Translations under genes and position numbers: made by a program
Shown: positions 1-9,723 of the stretch, one piece after another
How positions within the stretch are numbered: the first letter of the stretch is position 1
Layout of the letters: every line of letters starts with the position of its first letter
NCBI GenBank assembly: GCA_018816735.1
Contig: JAHIVH010000044.1
Span: forward strand, 1 to 60,709
Origin: Pseudomonadota bacterium
GTDB taxonomy: Bacteria; Desulfobacterota; Desulfobacteria; Desulfobacterales; JAHIVH01
Direction of reading: 5' to 3'
Length of the DNA: 60,709 bases
Notes under the pieces: model-generated
The model's database searches: none
What the model saw: only the letters and a program-made list of their open reading frames with translations
What the model was told of the DNA's origin: nothing

Positions 1-437
1 AGTGTAACACTTCCTGTGTTGCCGGTTGCATCATATGCCGTAATGATTATTGGATTGCTGCCGGATACCAATGATACATTGCCGACAGACCAGTTGTCCG
101 TGCCTGTAGCCGTACCGCTCTGGCCTGACGAAGAATTTGACCATGTAACTTTACTTATGCCAATATTATCTGTGGCTGTGCCGGACAAATTGATTGAAGC
201 CTGATTGGCAGTGTAGGATGTGCCTGTTGTGGGTGAGCTCAGCGTAATAACGGGTTTGGCTGTATCTGTCGTATCTATTAATGTGGTCAGGATATTCCGG
301 GTAACATTTAGTGTAACACTTCCTGTGTTGCCGGTTGCATCATATGCCGTAATGATTATTGGATTGCTGCCGGATACCAATGATACATTGCCGACAGACC
401 AGTTGTCCGTGCCTGTAGCCGTACCGCTCTGGCCTGA
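1..437. repeat. 128-bp exact direct repeat inside the Ig-repeat gene
   Basis: Bases 1-128 and 310-437 are identical over 128 bp, an offset of 309 bp (103 codons). Both lie in the same reading frame of consecutive Ig-like repeats. The neighbouring repeats (offset 288 bp, 96 codons) are clearly diverged. A recent in-frame duplication or gene conversion of one repeat is the simplest explanation. Confidence 0.9.
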
Positions 438-2033
438 TGTGGAATTCAGCCAGGTAACTTGACTTATACCGATATTATCTGTGGCTGTGCCGGACAAATT
501 TACCAAAGCCTGATTGGCGGTGTAAGATGTTGCCGTTGTCGGCAAGACTATCTTGACAACCGGTTTTGTGGTATCTGCTGCATTACACGTAACATTTAAT
601 ATCACACTTCCCATATTGCCGGAAATATCGGACGCAGTAATCGTTACTGCATTCATGCCTGGTTTTAATGGCACATTACTGATCGACCAGGTGTTGGTCC
701 CTGAAGCAATGCCGCTTTCACCTGACGCTGAATTTGCCCAGGTAACTTTACTTACAGCGGTATTATCAGTGGCTGTTCCGGATAAATTGATTACGGTCTG
801 GTTTTGAGTATAAGAGGAATTCGTTGTGGGTGAGACTAATTTGACTATCGGTTTTTCTGTATCTGCAGGGCTGTAGATGACATTTAATGTAACACTGCCC
901 GTATTGCTGGCACCATCGGAAGCGGTAATTGTTATCGCATTGGTACCGGCTATCAGGGACACATTGCTGACAGACCAGTTGGACGTTCCGGTTGCTGTGC
1001 CATTAATTCCAGTTGCTGAATTAGCCCATGTGACTTTGCTTACGCTGACATTGTCCGTAGCGGTTCCTGTTACATTTACCGAGCTGTTAGTCGTACTGTA
1101 AGCTGCACCCGTTGTGGGAGATGCCAATGCAATAACCGGTTTTATTGAATCCGGGGTTTTGTATATGATCTGAATGCTTGCGCCTGCTGTTTTTCCGGCA
1201 GTATCATATGCTGTCACCGTGACAACATTTGTGCCGTCTTTCAAAGTAATACTACCAGACCAGTTAGAAGTTCCGATAGCCGTGCCGATGCCGCCAAGGG
1301 AGTTCGCCCACTTTACCTGGGATATTCCCTTATCATCCGTGGCGGTTCCTGAAACACTTATAGTAGCGTTTGTCGCCGTATATGATCCGCTTGATACAGG
1401 AGACGCAATATTGATCACAGGAGGTGTATCTATTGCAGCAGGGATTTCAATGGAAGTTTCCGGCGAAAATCCGCTTTCATTTTCGGATGTATCGACAGCG
1501 GTCACCGCAACATAATATTTTCTACCCTTTTCAAGACCGCCAAGAGAATATCCAGTTACATTACCCACTGGAACTGATGGGCTGTAATTTCTGCTTTCAA
1601 CACCATAATATACCTTATAGCCCGATAGATCCTGTGCCGTAACTGCCTGCCAGCTTATACGTATTCCATCACCCTGTATAACGGCAGTTGCACCTTGGGG
1701 ATTCAGCGGTGGTGTTGTGTCGGAAACGGCGGTGACCTTATAAGTTACATAATCCGAATCTTCGCTCTCACATGTGGCATTATAAGCACGCACCACAAAA
1801 TAATATGTTGTCCCAACGCTTAATGGCAGATTGGATAACGCATATTCAGTGACTTTCCCGACATCCTTTGTATTGGTATAATTGCCAACAGATGTTCCAT
1901 AATTAATTTTATAACCGGTTACATCCCCACTGACAGCATCCCATTTCAATTTGTATTCAGCGCCATACAAATTGAAGCTGCAAAAAAACAGAACAACAAG
2001 TCCTATTAAAATCAGTTTTGTTTTATGTGTCAT
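1..2033 (-). CDS. Secreted FN3/Ig-like repeat surface protein (3' part off window)
   Basis: The gene reads leftward and leaves the window, so only its N-terminal 677 or so codons are visible. The start ATG follows a strong GGGAGG ribosome site. Residues 1-24 form a signal peptide (MTHKTK, then a hydrophobic core, ending LYGA). Two fibronectin type III-like domains follow (about 25-105 and 106-200). At least five Ig-like repeats of about 96 residues come next, each with a shared TATDN...V.W.N core. It is the last visible gene of the exopolysaccharide operon, so a cell-surface, matrix or adhesion role is likely. No catalytic motif is visible. The frame was checked over several stretches and stays open. 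Confidence 0.85.
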   Translation of the reverse strand, partial: MTHKTKLILIGLVVLFFCSFNLYGAEYKLKWDAVSGDVTGYKINYGTSVGNYTNTKDVGKVTEYALSNLPLSVGTTYYFVVRAYNATCESEDSDYVTYKVTAVSDTTPPLNPQGATAVIQGDGIRISWQAVTAQDLSGYKVYYGVESRNYSPSVPVGNVTGYSLGGLEKGRKYYVAVTAVDTSENESGFSPETSIEIPAAIDTPPVINIASPVSSGSYTATNATISVSGTATDDKGISQVKWANSLGGIGTAIGTSNWSGSITLKDGTNVVTVTAYDTAGKTAGASIQIIYKTPDSIKPVIALASPTTGAAYSTTNSSVNVTGTATDNVSVSKVTWANSATGINGTATGTSNWSVSNVSLIAGTNAITITASDGASNTGSVTLNVIYSPADTEKPIVKLVSPTTNSSYTQNQTVINLSGTATDNTAVSKVTWANSASGESGIASGTNTWSISNVPLKPGMNAVTITASDISGNMGSVILNVTCNAADTTKPVVKIVLPTTATSYTANQALVNLSGTATDNIGISQVTWLNSTSGQSGTATGTDNWSVGNVSLVSGSNPIIITAYDATGNTGSVTLNVTRNILTTLIDTTDTAKPVITLSSPTTGTSYTANQASINLSGTATDNIGISKVTWSNSSSGQSGTATGTDNWSVGNVSLVSGSNPIIITAYDATGNTGSVT

Positions 2034-2302
2034 CTAAAACCTCCCGATGCGGATTATCCGAAAATAAGGCATAAAAAGTTACTATGGTATGAAAAAAGAT
2101 ACAGAAGATAAATAAGCAATCAACCCACAGTCCTGATTTTCGGCGCCCTCCTTATTAAAATAAAAAATTCTTAATTCCCGGGATATGATTAATGCAATGA
2201 TAATGCCAAGCATTTTTTATGTTGTAATCGCCCTTGTTCACGCAACTGAAATTGAACAAAAGACCGACTTGTGGATGGGAACTCAAGAACGATCCGGATG
2301 GT
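2034..2302. other. Intergenic stretch between two surface-protein genes
   Basis: About 270 bp with no credible gene. It holds the ribosome site of the leftward FN3/Ig gene and AT-rich sequence. I saw no convincing terminator or riboswitch motif. Short open frames here are shadows of the flanking gene. Confidence 0.5.
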
Positions 2303-4744
2303 TTACCAATGGAATCCGACACTTCCAATAATACCGCGTCTGTTGTCATAGTCAAGCTGAAGACAGAATTCCCAGCGAAAGAGATCGGGAAAGTAGCTGA
2401 TACCGCCACCATAAATCCCAAAAAATTTCTGGTCAGAAGATTGCTCATAATATAAATCAGACAGATTTGACTGAACGAGTTCAATCTCTGTTACCATGGA
2501 TATTCCCGCCAGAACTGAAACATATACATCTGTGTCGAAAAGCCCTATTCCGGCCTTCCCATACAGTCCTGACTCGACACCTTCTGTTACTTTATCAATA
2601 CGCACATAATCTTTATGTGGACATGGATAATCTCTTGTATTTGAGGGAAAATCATTATAGCCATGAAACATACCCAACACGCCACCGCCCAGCAGATAAT
2701 TAAGATTTCCGCCACCAAGCCGGACAGCACCGGTTTCTATAGACAGGCTATACTCGTCCGCATCGCCACCAGCACCATTTCCAATTGAAAAGTATCCGGC
2801 CAGGCCCACACCAGGCGTTAGAAGTATGATTACCATAACCTGTAAAAAAAAATTAACATATGGCTTACGTGTTTGCCCTTTCAACCGAAAGGCATTTTTG
2901 CATAAAATGATAATCAGGACCCCAAAAAAACCTGCAAGAGCGTGTTTAAATCCAGGCATAGATTTCCCTTGAGATAGTGAACCGGACAGAGAGCTAATAA
3001 AGCAATCTCCTTTTTTTCTCTCAACGGTTTCAGGGTCATTTACAGTGACAATCACATCATCCGTACTTTCCAACCCGTTTGCATTGCTCACATAAAGCCT
3101 GAATACCAGCACATTGTTGCCTTCACTTGAATAGGGGGCATAAAAACTTGCAATGATATGATTGGGGGTTTCCAATGTGACGGCAGGCCCGCCTATCTGG
3201 GTCCAGGCATATGTCATGGTCTGGGCCGGGTCATATGTATTTGACCCATCAAGCCTGACCTGGGAATCAGCGCCCACGAATTGATCCGGTCCTGCATTGG
3301 CAATGTTTTCATCAATATTCACCGTGACGTCATCGGTGTCCGAAAAACCGTTTGGATCGGTTACAGTCAGTTGAAATTTCATTTTGTTATTCACATCAAC
3401 GTATGGCGCTGAAAACGTGGCGGTTTTATTATCCGCGCCTGTTATTTCCACCAGGGGGTCTGCTGGCTCTATCTGTACCCAGGCATAAATCATTTTATCG
3501 TCCGGATCATAGGAGCCTGAACCGTCAAGTGTGATTTTTGTGCCGCCTGTGACAACCTGTGTGCCTCCGGCATCTGCAATGGGGGGATAGGAGAGTGTTG
3601 ATCCTGCATCTGAAATGGCACTGCCAAGATATTGGCTGTAATCAATTTCAGGCAATTCAAAATCATTACTATAATCGTAAATCATTGCGTCGATTTCTGA
3701 TTCAGAGACAGTTCCCCACCAGTTCGCCGTCATATCGATTTGAGCTGGATTTGTATGCTTCCAATTATAAAGGAAAATCGCCGTAAACACATCTGCGCCG
3801 TGTATGTTGTTTCCTGTCAGGTTAAAACGATAATCTGCCTGGGAATCACTTTCCGCGATTCCGATGGCTATTGAATTTTCAAGATTATTGATAATTTCAT
3901 TTCCGGTGATGGATATCGTATTGTCAACAAATCCGCCGGCTTTGAAGTAGAACGGTATATTAAGACAATTTCCGGTTGCTTCGGACAGATCATTTATAAT
4001 GGTGTTATGTAAAACATTTATGGTATTCAGATTGGTGCTGAAATTGATTGCTCTTGAATTATAAATAAAATAATTATTTTCAAGTTTCACGCCATTGACA
4101 ATGATATTCACCCCATTTGTCGTATGATGGATACGGTTATTTTGAATGGTATGCACATCCGACGTCACCGCACCTCCGGAGTATGTTGTGGAATCATAGT
4201 TGGTGTAGATGCCGTCTCCTTGGCTGTAACGGATAATATTGTCCTTTATTAAGGGAACAGCGGAAAAACATTTTATCGAGGCCCCGCCATACCTGCTGTT
4301 GCCACTCCCCTGACTGTTTCCTGCATATTCAATAATACAATTTCTGATAATACTTCCGGATGATGCGCCGGAATCCCAGTCTTCACTTATGTCCGTAAAC
4401 GCAATGCATCCCCAATATCCACTTTTATTTTCTGATGTAAACAAGATGGATTCATTAACGGCGCCTTCTGCAATTAATGTCCCATCCACCTGAATGTAAT
4501 ACCCTATTGTTGACAAGGGACCAGACCGGAACTTGACAACAGTATTTTTTTCTATGGTTAATGAAACAGTCTCTTTTACCTGGATATTACCGGTAACAAT
4601 ATAGGGGCTGTTTGCTGACGTCCAGGTCGTGTTGCCTGAAATAATTCCTGAAACCTCGGTTTCTGCAAATGCCGGGCTGCCTGGCATTAAAAGAATAATC
4701 AGGGTATTCAAAAAAAGACAAATGGCATGAAGAAAACGTTTCAT
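2303..4744 (-). CDS. Secreted beta-helix / PKD protein fused to a beta-barrel-like C-terminus
   Basis: Start chosen at MKRFLHAIC, which follows AAAGGAG and begins a signal peptide ending in AFA. Residues about 30-375 look like a right-handed parallel beta-helix, with repeated short Asn-rich strands. Two PKD/REJ-like domains follow (about 390-570), with SYDPD and TYDPA motifs. At about 575-625 there is a CFISS motif, a hydrophobic stretch and basic residues, which looks like a C-terminal sorting tail. A second signal-peptide-like segment ending VGLAG follows directly, then about 180 residues of Gly/aromatic-rich sequence ending FHW, typical of an outer-membrane barrel. The layout suggests two neighbouring genes joined into one frame. 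The function is a surface protein made with the EPS operon. Confidence 0.75.
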   Translation of the reverse strand: MKRFLHAICLFLNTLIILLMPGSPAFAETEVSGIISGNTTWTSANSPYIVTGNIQVKETVSLTIEKNTVVKFRSGPLSTIGYYIQVDGTLIAEGAVNESILFTSENKSGYWGCIAFTDISEDWDSGASSGSIIRNCIIEYAGNSQGSGNSRYGGASIKCFSAVPLIKDNIIRYSQGDGIYTNYDSTTYSGGAVTSDVHTIQNNRIHHTTNGVNIIVNGVKLENNYFIYNSRAINFSTNLNTINVLHNTIINDLSEATGNCLNIPFYFKAGGFVDNTISITGNEIINNLENSIAIGIAESDSQADYRFNLTGNNIHGADVFTAIFLYNWKHTNPAQIDMTANWWGTVSESEIDAMIYDYSNDFELPEIDYSQYLGSAISDAGSTLSYPPIADAGGTQVVTGGTKITLDGSGSYDPDDKMIYAWVQIEPADPLVEITGADNKTATFSAPYVDVNNKMKFQLTVTDPNGFSDTDDVTVNIDENIANAGPDQFVGADSQVRLDGSNTYDPAQTMTYAWTQIGGPAVTLETPNHIIASFYAPYSSEGNNVLVFRLYVSNANGLESTDDVIVTVNDPETVERKKGDCFISSLSGSLSQGKSMPGFKHALAGFFGVLIIILCKNAFRLKGQTRKPYVNFFLQVMVIILLTPGVGLAGYFSIGNGAGGDADEYSLSIETGAVRLGGGNLNYLLGGGVLGMFHGYNDFPSNTRDYPCPHKDYVRIDKVTEGVESGLYGKAGIGLFDTDVYVSVLAGISMVTEIELVQSNLSDLYYEQSSDQKFFGIYGGGISYFPDLFRWEFCLQLDYDNRRGIIGSVGFHW

Positions 4745-4784
4745 TACCGGCTCCTTTAGCATAAACATGGATTTTTCATCACTA

Positions 4785-5873
4785 TCAATGAAACATGGCA
4801 ACAATATTTTTTACAATCCTTGCAGCCGTTTGACCATCCCATAACTCGGGGACTGTTCCCTTTTTATATTTTCCTGAAACGATTTCATCTGCCATCATTT
4901 CCACATCATCTGTGGTGCAGAGTGAATTCGTTCCTTGTGTGATGGTTACGGGTCGCTCTGTATTCGGCCGCAATGTGAGGCAGGGAATTCCCAGGTATGT
5001 TGTTTCTTCCTGAACGCCTCCTGAATCTGTCAATAAAAATTTACTGTTGAACACCAGATTCATGAACCGGACATAACTCAACGGCTCCATCAGCATGATA
5101 TTGGGTTCTGCTTGAAGTGAATCCATCTGTTTTGTTTTTTCAAGATTCTTCAAGGTCCGGGGGTGAACCGGGAAGACAATGGGCAATTTGGCAGCGATAT
5201 TCAATAATATTTCACAAATCTTTTTTAGATTCTCCGGATGATCAACATTGGCCGGTCTGTGAAGCGTCACCAGCCCAAAGCCACCTTTTGAAACATTTAA
5301 AGACTCGAAAAGCGTTTCCGATTCAATCCTGTCTTTCATCATGACAAGGGAATCAATCATGATATTCCCCACACGGTGTATCTTGTCTTTGGATACGCCT
5401 TCTTTCAGCAGATTCTCATCCCCATCCGGAGAGGGTGTCCACAGGATATCCGCAATGGCATCTGTGACTAACCGATTGATTTCTTCAGGCATGGTCCGGT
5501 CAAATGAACGGAGCCCTGCTTCAAGATGCGCCACTTTAACTCCGAGCTTTACAGCTGCAAGGGTTGCAGCTGCCGTAGAATTCACATCCCCCACAACGAT
5601 AACCAGATCCGGTTTTTCCTTCATAATGACTTTTTCATAGGCGATCATCACTTTTCCAGTTTGCTCGGCATGGGTTCCGCTTCCCACATTCAGATGGATA
5701 TCAGGCTCAGGAAGACCGAAATCCCTGAAGAACACATCCGACATATTCAGATCATAATGCTGACCGGTATGGACAATTACCGGGTGAGCCCAGGCTTCTT
5801 TTCCAAGCGCATGGTAAAGCGGGGCGATTTTCATAAAATTGGGTCTGGCAGCTGCTATCAGATGAATAACCAT
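4785..5873 (-). CDS. wecB: UDP-N-acetylglucosamine 2-epimerase (non-hydrolysing)
   Basis: Converts UDP-GlcNAc to UDP-ManNAc in the cytoplasm, supplying ManNAc or, after oxidation, ManNAcA for polysaccharide. The 362-residue length is normal for the family. The N-terminal sequence IAAARPNFMKIAPL and HTGQHYD, the EAGLRSFD stretch, and the C-terminal SGGVQEE and LRPNTERP motifs are characteristic. I start at MVIHLIAAARP, since AAGGGA precedes it and the longer frame would run into ugd. The gene begins 13 nt after the ugd stop, so it is co-transcribed. Confidence 0.95.
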   Translation of the reverse strand: MVIHLIAAARPNFMKIAPLYHALGKEAWAHPVIVHTGQHYDLNMSDVFFRDFGLPEPDIHLNVGSGTHAEQTGKVMIAYEKVIMKEKPDLVIVVGDVNSTAAATLAAVKLGVKVAHLEAGLRSFDRTMPEEINRLVTDAIADILWTPSPDGDENLLKEGVSKDKIHRVGNIMIDSLVMMKDRIESETLFESLNVSKGGFGLVTLHRPANVDHPENLKKICEILLNIAAKLPIVFPVHPRTLKNLEKTKQMDSLQAEPNIMLMEPLSYVRFMNLVFNSKFLLTDSGGVQEETTYLGIPCLTLRPNTERPVTITQGTNSLCTTDDVEMMADEIVSGKYKKGTVPELWDGQTAARIVKNIVAMFH

Positions 5874-5886
5874 TGACTGGATTCCC

Positions 5887-7224
5887 TTAAAATTTCCGTC
5901 CGATTCCGTAATAGACAAAACCACTGCCTTGAATCTGGTCAGGGTGATACTGGTTTCTGCCATCAAAAATCACAGGTGTTCGCATCATTTTTTTCATGGC
6001 GACAAAATCAGGTTGCCTGAAAGGCTTCCATTCTGTAACCAGAACCATGGCATCTGCCTGCTTCAGGGCATCATACTGGTGATCTGAAAACAGTAGTTTT
6101 TCTTCATCAATATACGCTTTTGGAAAATGCTTTATGGCTTCTGTCATGGCAACCGGGTCGTACGCCTGAACTGTAGCGCCATTCTCGATAAGCCGTTTGA
6201 TCAATACAATAGAAGATGCTTCGCGCATGTCATCTGTACCCGGCTTAAAGGAAAGGCCCCATATGCCGAATTTTTTCCCGGCAAGGTCTGTTCCGAAGTG
6301 AGCTGTTATCTTTTCAAACAGCCGCTCCTTCTGTTGAGTATTCCGGTCCTCCACTGCCTGAAGCAATTTGGGATCAAAGTCCAGTTCCCGGCTGGTTCGT
6401 ATCAGGGCTTTTACATCTTTAGGAAAACAGGAGCCCCCATAACCGCACCCCGGATAGATGAATGAATAACCGATCCTCTGGTCAGACCCGATTCCTTTTC
6501 TTACATTTTCGATATCCACGTTCAACCGGTCGCAAAGGTTTGAAATTTCATTCATAAAAGATATCTTTGTGGCCAGAAGAGAATTCGCCGCATACTTGGT
6601 CAATTCTGCATCGCGTATTCCCATAGCAATCAATTTATCCCGGTTCCGGGAAAAAGACGCATAGAGCTTTTTCATCACTTCAAGCGCTTTTTCTGAATCT
6701 GTGCCCACAATAATTCTGTCCGGCCTCATGAAATCACTGACAGCATCGCCCTCTTTAAGAAACTCCGGATTGCTTACCACATCAAATTCAATGTCAAGCC
6801 GTCGTTTCTGAAGTTCTTCCTTAACGGCCAATTTCACTTTTTCAGCTGTGCCAACAGGAACGGTTGATTTATTAATAATAATTGCATATCTTTTCAGATT
6901 CATGCCAATCTCTTTTGCAACGCCAAGCACGTGCTTGAGATCTGCAGAGCCGTCTTCATTTGGAGGGGTGCCAACCGCAATCAGATAAATCTCTGATTCA
7001 TCCATGGCATCCGCCAGTTTGTCCGAAAATTTGAGAACCCCTGATTCATGATTTCGTTTGACAATTGCTTCAAGACCGGGCTCATAAATGGGTATAATCC
7101 CCTTTTCCAGCAGCGCCAGTTTTTTTTTATCCACATCAACACAGATGACGGAATTCCCCATTTCGGAAAAACAAGCGCCAGTGACCAGTCCGACATATCC
7201 TGTGCCAATAACGGTTATATTCAT
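5887..7224 (-). CDS. ugd: UDP-glucose 6-dehydrogenase
   Basis: Oxidises UDP-glucose to UDP-glucuronate using 2 NAD+. The N-terminal Rossmann motif GTGYVGLVTG, NPEFLKEG, the catalytic Cys in GYGGSCFPKD and the C-terminal GLSFKPGTDDMREA mark the UDPG/GDP-mannose dehydrogenase family. The 445-residue length is typical. The start MNITVIGTG follows CAGGAGC. The UDP-glucuronate-type 4-epimerase just upstream suggests its product is partly converted to UDP-galacturonate. Confidence 0.96.
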   Translation of the reverse strand: MNITVIGTGYVGLVTGACFSEMGNSVICVDVDKKKLALLEKGIIPIYEPGLEAIVKRNHESGVLKFSDKLADAMDESEIYLIAVGTPPNEDGSADLKHVLGVAKEIGMNLKRYAIIINKSTVPVGTAEKVKLAVKEELQKRRLDIEFDVVSNPEFLKEGDAVSDFMRPDRIIVGTDSEKALEVMKKLYASFSRNRDKLIAMGIRDAELTKYAANSLLATKISFMNEISNLCDRLNVDIENVRKGIGSDQRIGYSFIYPGCGYGGSCFPKDVKALIRTSRELDFDPKLLQAVEDRNTQQKERLFEKITAHFGTDLAGKKFGIWGLSFKPGTDDMREASSIVLIKRLIENGATVQAYDPVAMTEAIKHFPKAYIDEEKLLFSDHQYDALKQADAMVLVTEWKPFRQPDFVAMKKMMRTPVIFDGRNQYHPDQIQGSGFVYYGIGRKF

Positions 7225-7259
7225 TCTTATGCTCCTGTATCCGTTAAGTTCAAATACCT

Positions 7260-8282
7260 TTATACGCCATAATATTCCCTGTACCATGCCACAAACCGGC
7301 CAAGGCCGTCTTCAATGGGCGTGCCCGGCCTGAATCCCACATGATTTGCAAGATCATCTATATCTGCAAACGTCGCCTCCACATCACCCGGCTGCATTTC
7401 CAGAAATACCTTATTGGCTTTTTTCCCCAATGCCTCTTCTATCGTCTGGACAAAAGAAAGCAGTTCTACCGGTGTATTATTCCCAATGTTAAATATTTTG
7501 TATTTTGCAAAAGAAGAAGAGGGATCCGGTGTATTTCCATGCCATCCGGGATCAGGCAGGGGAGGTTTTGCCATGACGCGCACAACCCCTTCAATGATAT
7601 CATCAATATACGTAAAATCCCGCTTCATGTTGCCATGGTTGAATATTTTTATGGGTTGATCAGAAAGGATCGCCTTTACAAAAAGAAAATAGGCCATATC
7701 CGGCCTCCCCCAGGGACCATATACGGTAAAAAACCGAAGACCGGTACAGGGAAGTCCGTAAAGGTGGCTGTATGCGTGTGCCATCAATTCATTTGATTTT
7801 TTTGTGGCTGCATAAAGGGACACCGGATGATCCACGTTATCATGCACGGAAAATGGCATTTTGGTATTGGCCCCGTAGACAGAGCTCGATGATGCAAAAA
7901 CCAGATGTTTGATTTTGTGATGACGGCATTGCTCGAGAATATTGCCAAACCCCTGAAGGTTGGACTGAATATACGCCTGAGGGTTTTCAATTGAATATCT
8001 GACCCCGGCTTGTGCGGCAAGATTCACCACCACATCTATATCTGCGGCTTTAAAAATTGAAGATAAAGCCTCTTCATCTGCGATATCTGTCTTATGAAAT
8101 GTAAAATCAGAATACTCTTTTAGAAGGTTCAAACGGGATTCTTTTAACCTGACATCATAATAGTCGTTCAGATTATCAATACCTGTCACCTGAAACCCGT
8201 CTTCAAGAAGACGCTTGGACAGGAAAAAACCGATAAAACCAGCAGCTCCGGTCACAAGGATATGCTTGAAATCGTTTATCAT
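7260..8282 (-). CDS. UDP-glucuronate 4-epimerase-like NAD-dependent epimerase
   Basis: Extended SDR enzyme of 340 residues. It has the NAD motif TGAAGFIG, the DNLNDYYD segment typical of CapI/LpsL glucuronate epimerases, a catalytic YAATKK motif, and RFFTVYGPWGRPDM, which is also characteristic of that subgroup. It probably interconverts UDP-GlcA and UDP-GalA. It starts 2 nt after the stop of the upstream epimerase, with GGAG inside that gene, so translation is likely coupled. The subgroup call is by motif only. Confidence 0.88.
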   Translation of the reverse strand: MINDFKHILVTGAAGFIGFFLSKRLLEDGFQVTGIDNLNDYYDVRLKESRLNLLKEYSDFTFHKTDIADEEALSSIFKAADIDVVVNLAAQAGVRYSIENPQAYIQSNLQGFGNILEQCRHHKIKHLVFASSSSVYGANTKMPFSVHDNVDHPVSLYAATKKSNELMAHAYSHLYGLPCTGLRFFTVYGPWGRPDMAYFLFVKAILSDQPIKIFNHGNMKRDFTYIDDIIEGVVRVMAKPPLPDPGWHGNTPDPSSSFAKYKIFNIGNNTPVELLSFVQTIEEALGKKANKVFLEMQPGDVEATFADIDDLANHVGFRPGTPIEDGLGRFVAWYREYYGV

Positions 8283-8284
8283 TG

Positions 8285-9310
8285 TTACATATTCTCCATG
8301 TACCATTTCGAGGCCTGATCTAACCCTGTCTCAACCGAGTATTCCGGCGAATATCCCAGATATTTTTTAATTTTGCTTATATCGGCAAGAGAATGCCTGA
8401 CATCGCCTTTGCGAAAATCCCTGTACACAGGTTCTGTATTTGAGATGTGAGGATAATTGGGGAGAAGTCTCTCTCTGATATAATAAAATAGTTGTGTCAA
8501 CGTTGTTTGTTCGCCAAAGGCCACATTGTAAACCTGATTAACCGCGTCTTCTGATTCTGCTAAAGCTGCAAGGATATTGGCCTGAACGCAGTTGTCAATA
8601 TAACAGAAATCCCTGCTCGTTTTACCATCGCCATTGATATAGGCAGGCTTTCCTTTGATAAGGCTGCCGAACCACAACGGGACAACCGCTGCATAGGCGC
8701 CATTGGGGTCCTGTCTTCTGCCAAATACGTTAAAGTATCTGAGGCCAATCGATTTGGTGCCATAGGTCCTTCCAAAAACGTCTGCATAAAGCTCATTCAC
8801 ATATTTCGTAACCGCATAAGGAGAAAGCGGTTTTCCGATTGTGTTTTCCACTTTAGGCAGTGCCTCATGATCACCGTAGGTGGAACTTGAGGCTGCATAG
8901 ACAAATCGTTTGACACGATTTTCCTTGGCAGCAACAAGCATATTCAAAAAGCCGGTGATATTGCTTTCATTTGTCCGGATGGGGTTTTCTATGGATCGGG
9001 GAACGGAACCCAGGGCCGCCTGATGAAGAGAATAATCTATATTAATAGAGGCCTTCATGCATGTTTCGTAATCGGTGATATCCCCTTCGATAAATGTAAA
9101 CCGTTGCCATTTTTCAGAAGAAACCATAGACTTCACTTCATCAAGATTATACGGATGGCCGGTTGAAAAATTATCAAGGCCGACGACTTCCTGATCAAGT
9201 TGCAATAGCGTTTCAAGAAGATTGGAACCGATAAACCCTGCAACACCGGTGACCAGCCATTTTTGTGGATTTTCCAAAAGGTCTGCCTGAATCGCTTTAT
9301 ATGTTTTCAT
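8285..9310 (-). CDS. wbpP: WbpP/TviC-type UDP-N-acetylhexosamine 4-epimerase
   Basis: Extended SDR enzyme of 341 residues. The N-terminus [16 protein letters not shown] followed by [18 protein letters not shown] closely follows the WbpP/TviC group, which acts on UDP-GlcNAc/GalNAc or their uronates. The catalytic YAVTKY motif and [16 protein letters not shown] are present. The ATG overlaps the hepT stop (ATGA). An upstream TTG gives a slightly longer version but sits too close to AGGAG. Together with the TviB-type dehydrogenase it could supply UDP-GalNAcA, as in Vi or O-antigen pathways. Confidence 0.9.
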   Translation of the reverse strand: MKTYKAIQADLLENPQKWLVTGVAGFIGSNLLETLLQLDQEVVGLDNFSTGHPYNLDEVKSMVSSEKWQRFTFIEGDITDYETCMKASINIDYSLHQAALGSVPRSIENPIRTNESNITGFLNMLVAAKENRVKRFVYAASSSTYGDHEALPKVENTIGKPLSPYAVTKYVNELYADVFGRTYGTKSIGLRYFNVFGRRQDPNGAYAAVVPLWFGSLIKGKPAYINGDGKTSRDFCYIDNCVQANILAALAESEDAVNQVYNVAFGEQTTLTQLFYYIRERLLPNYPHISNTEPVYRDFRKGDVRHSLADISKIKKYLGYSPEYSVETGLDQASKWYMENM

Positions 9311-9723
9311 TTTTTTAAGCAAAATCTCCTGATTTCATCTGTAAAAGCTAAAAAATCATCCAGTTTGTTTGAGATGATGTTAAATAAAATTTCAGGTTCG
9401 ATACTTTCATATCGATGAACCACGAAATTGCGAAACCGAACCATATCTGCATATTTATCAACAGACTGAATGGCATTTAGCTTTTCAAGTGCTTTAAAAT
9501 TTTCAACTGACGAATCGCAAGGCGGAATCTTTTGAATGGATAGAATTCTTTCACTCACATCGATCATGATTTCCACACAGACGGTTAACGCACGCTCGAC
9601 TGCACTTATTTGAAGGGAAGAGTTTTTAAAACTGTTGTATTGAGCAATGTCCCATTCTCTGATATCAGCTACTTTTTGTTCAAGAAGTCTTAATTTTCGT
9701 TCAATGACGCCATTCATTTCCAT
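9307..9723 (-). CDS. hepT: HepT-like HEPN toxin (DUF86)
   Basis: 138-residue all-helical protein with the HEPN signature RNFVVHRY (R-x4-H-x-Y), the active centre of HepT toxins. HepT is reported as an RNase or a target of AMPylation by its partner. The start overlaps the stop of the upstream nucleotidyltransferase gene by one base (TAATG). The stop overlaps the next epimerase start, so the pair is locked into the polysaccharide operon. Toxicity is inferred from the family. Confidence 0.88.
   Translation of the reverse strand: MEMNGVIERKLRLLEQKVADIREWDIAQYNSFKNSSLQISAVERALTVCVEIMIDVSERILSIQKIPPCDSSVENFKALEKLNAIQSVDKYADMVRFRNFVVHRYESIEPEILFNIISNKLDDFLAFTDEIRRFCLKK

Noticed and set aside
1..900. 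Regularly spaced repeats that might suggest a CRISPR array
   Set aside because: The units are about 290-310 bp, in frame with an Ig-like coding repeat, and not short repeats with unique spacers.
16..1515. Rightward open frames over the left end, each about 60-110 residues with similar sequence
   Set aside because: They are the antisense of the leftward FN3/Ig gene; their similarity only mirrors its repeats. The leftward frame has signal peptide, domains and ribosome site.
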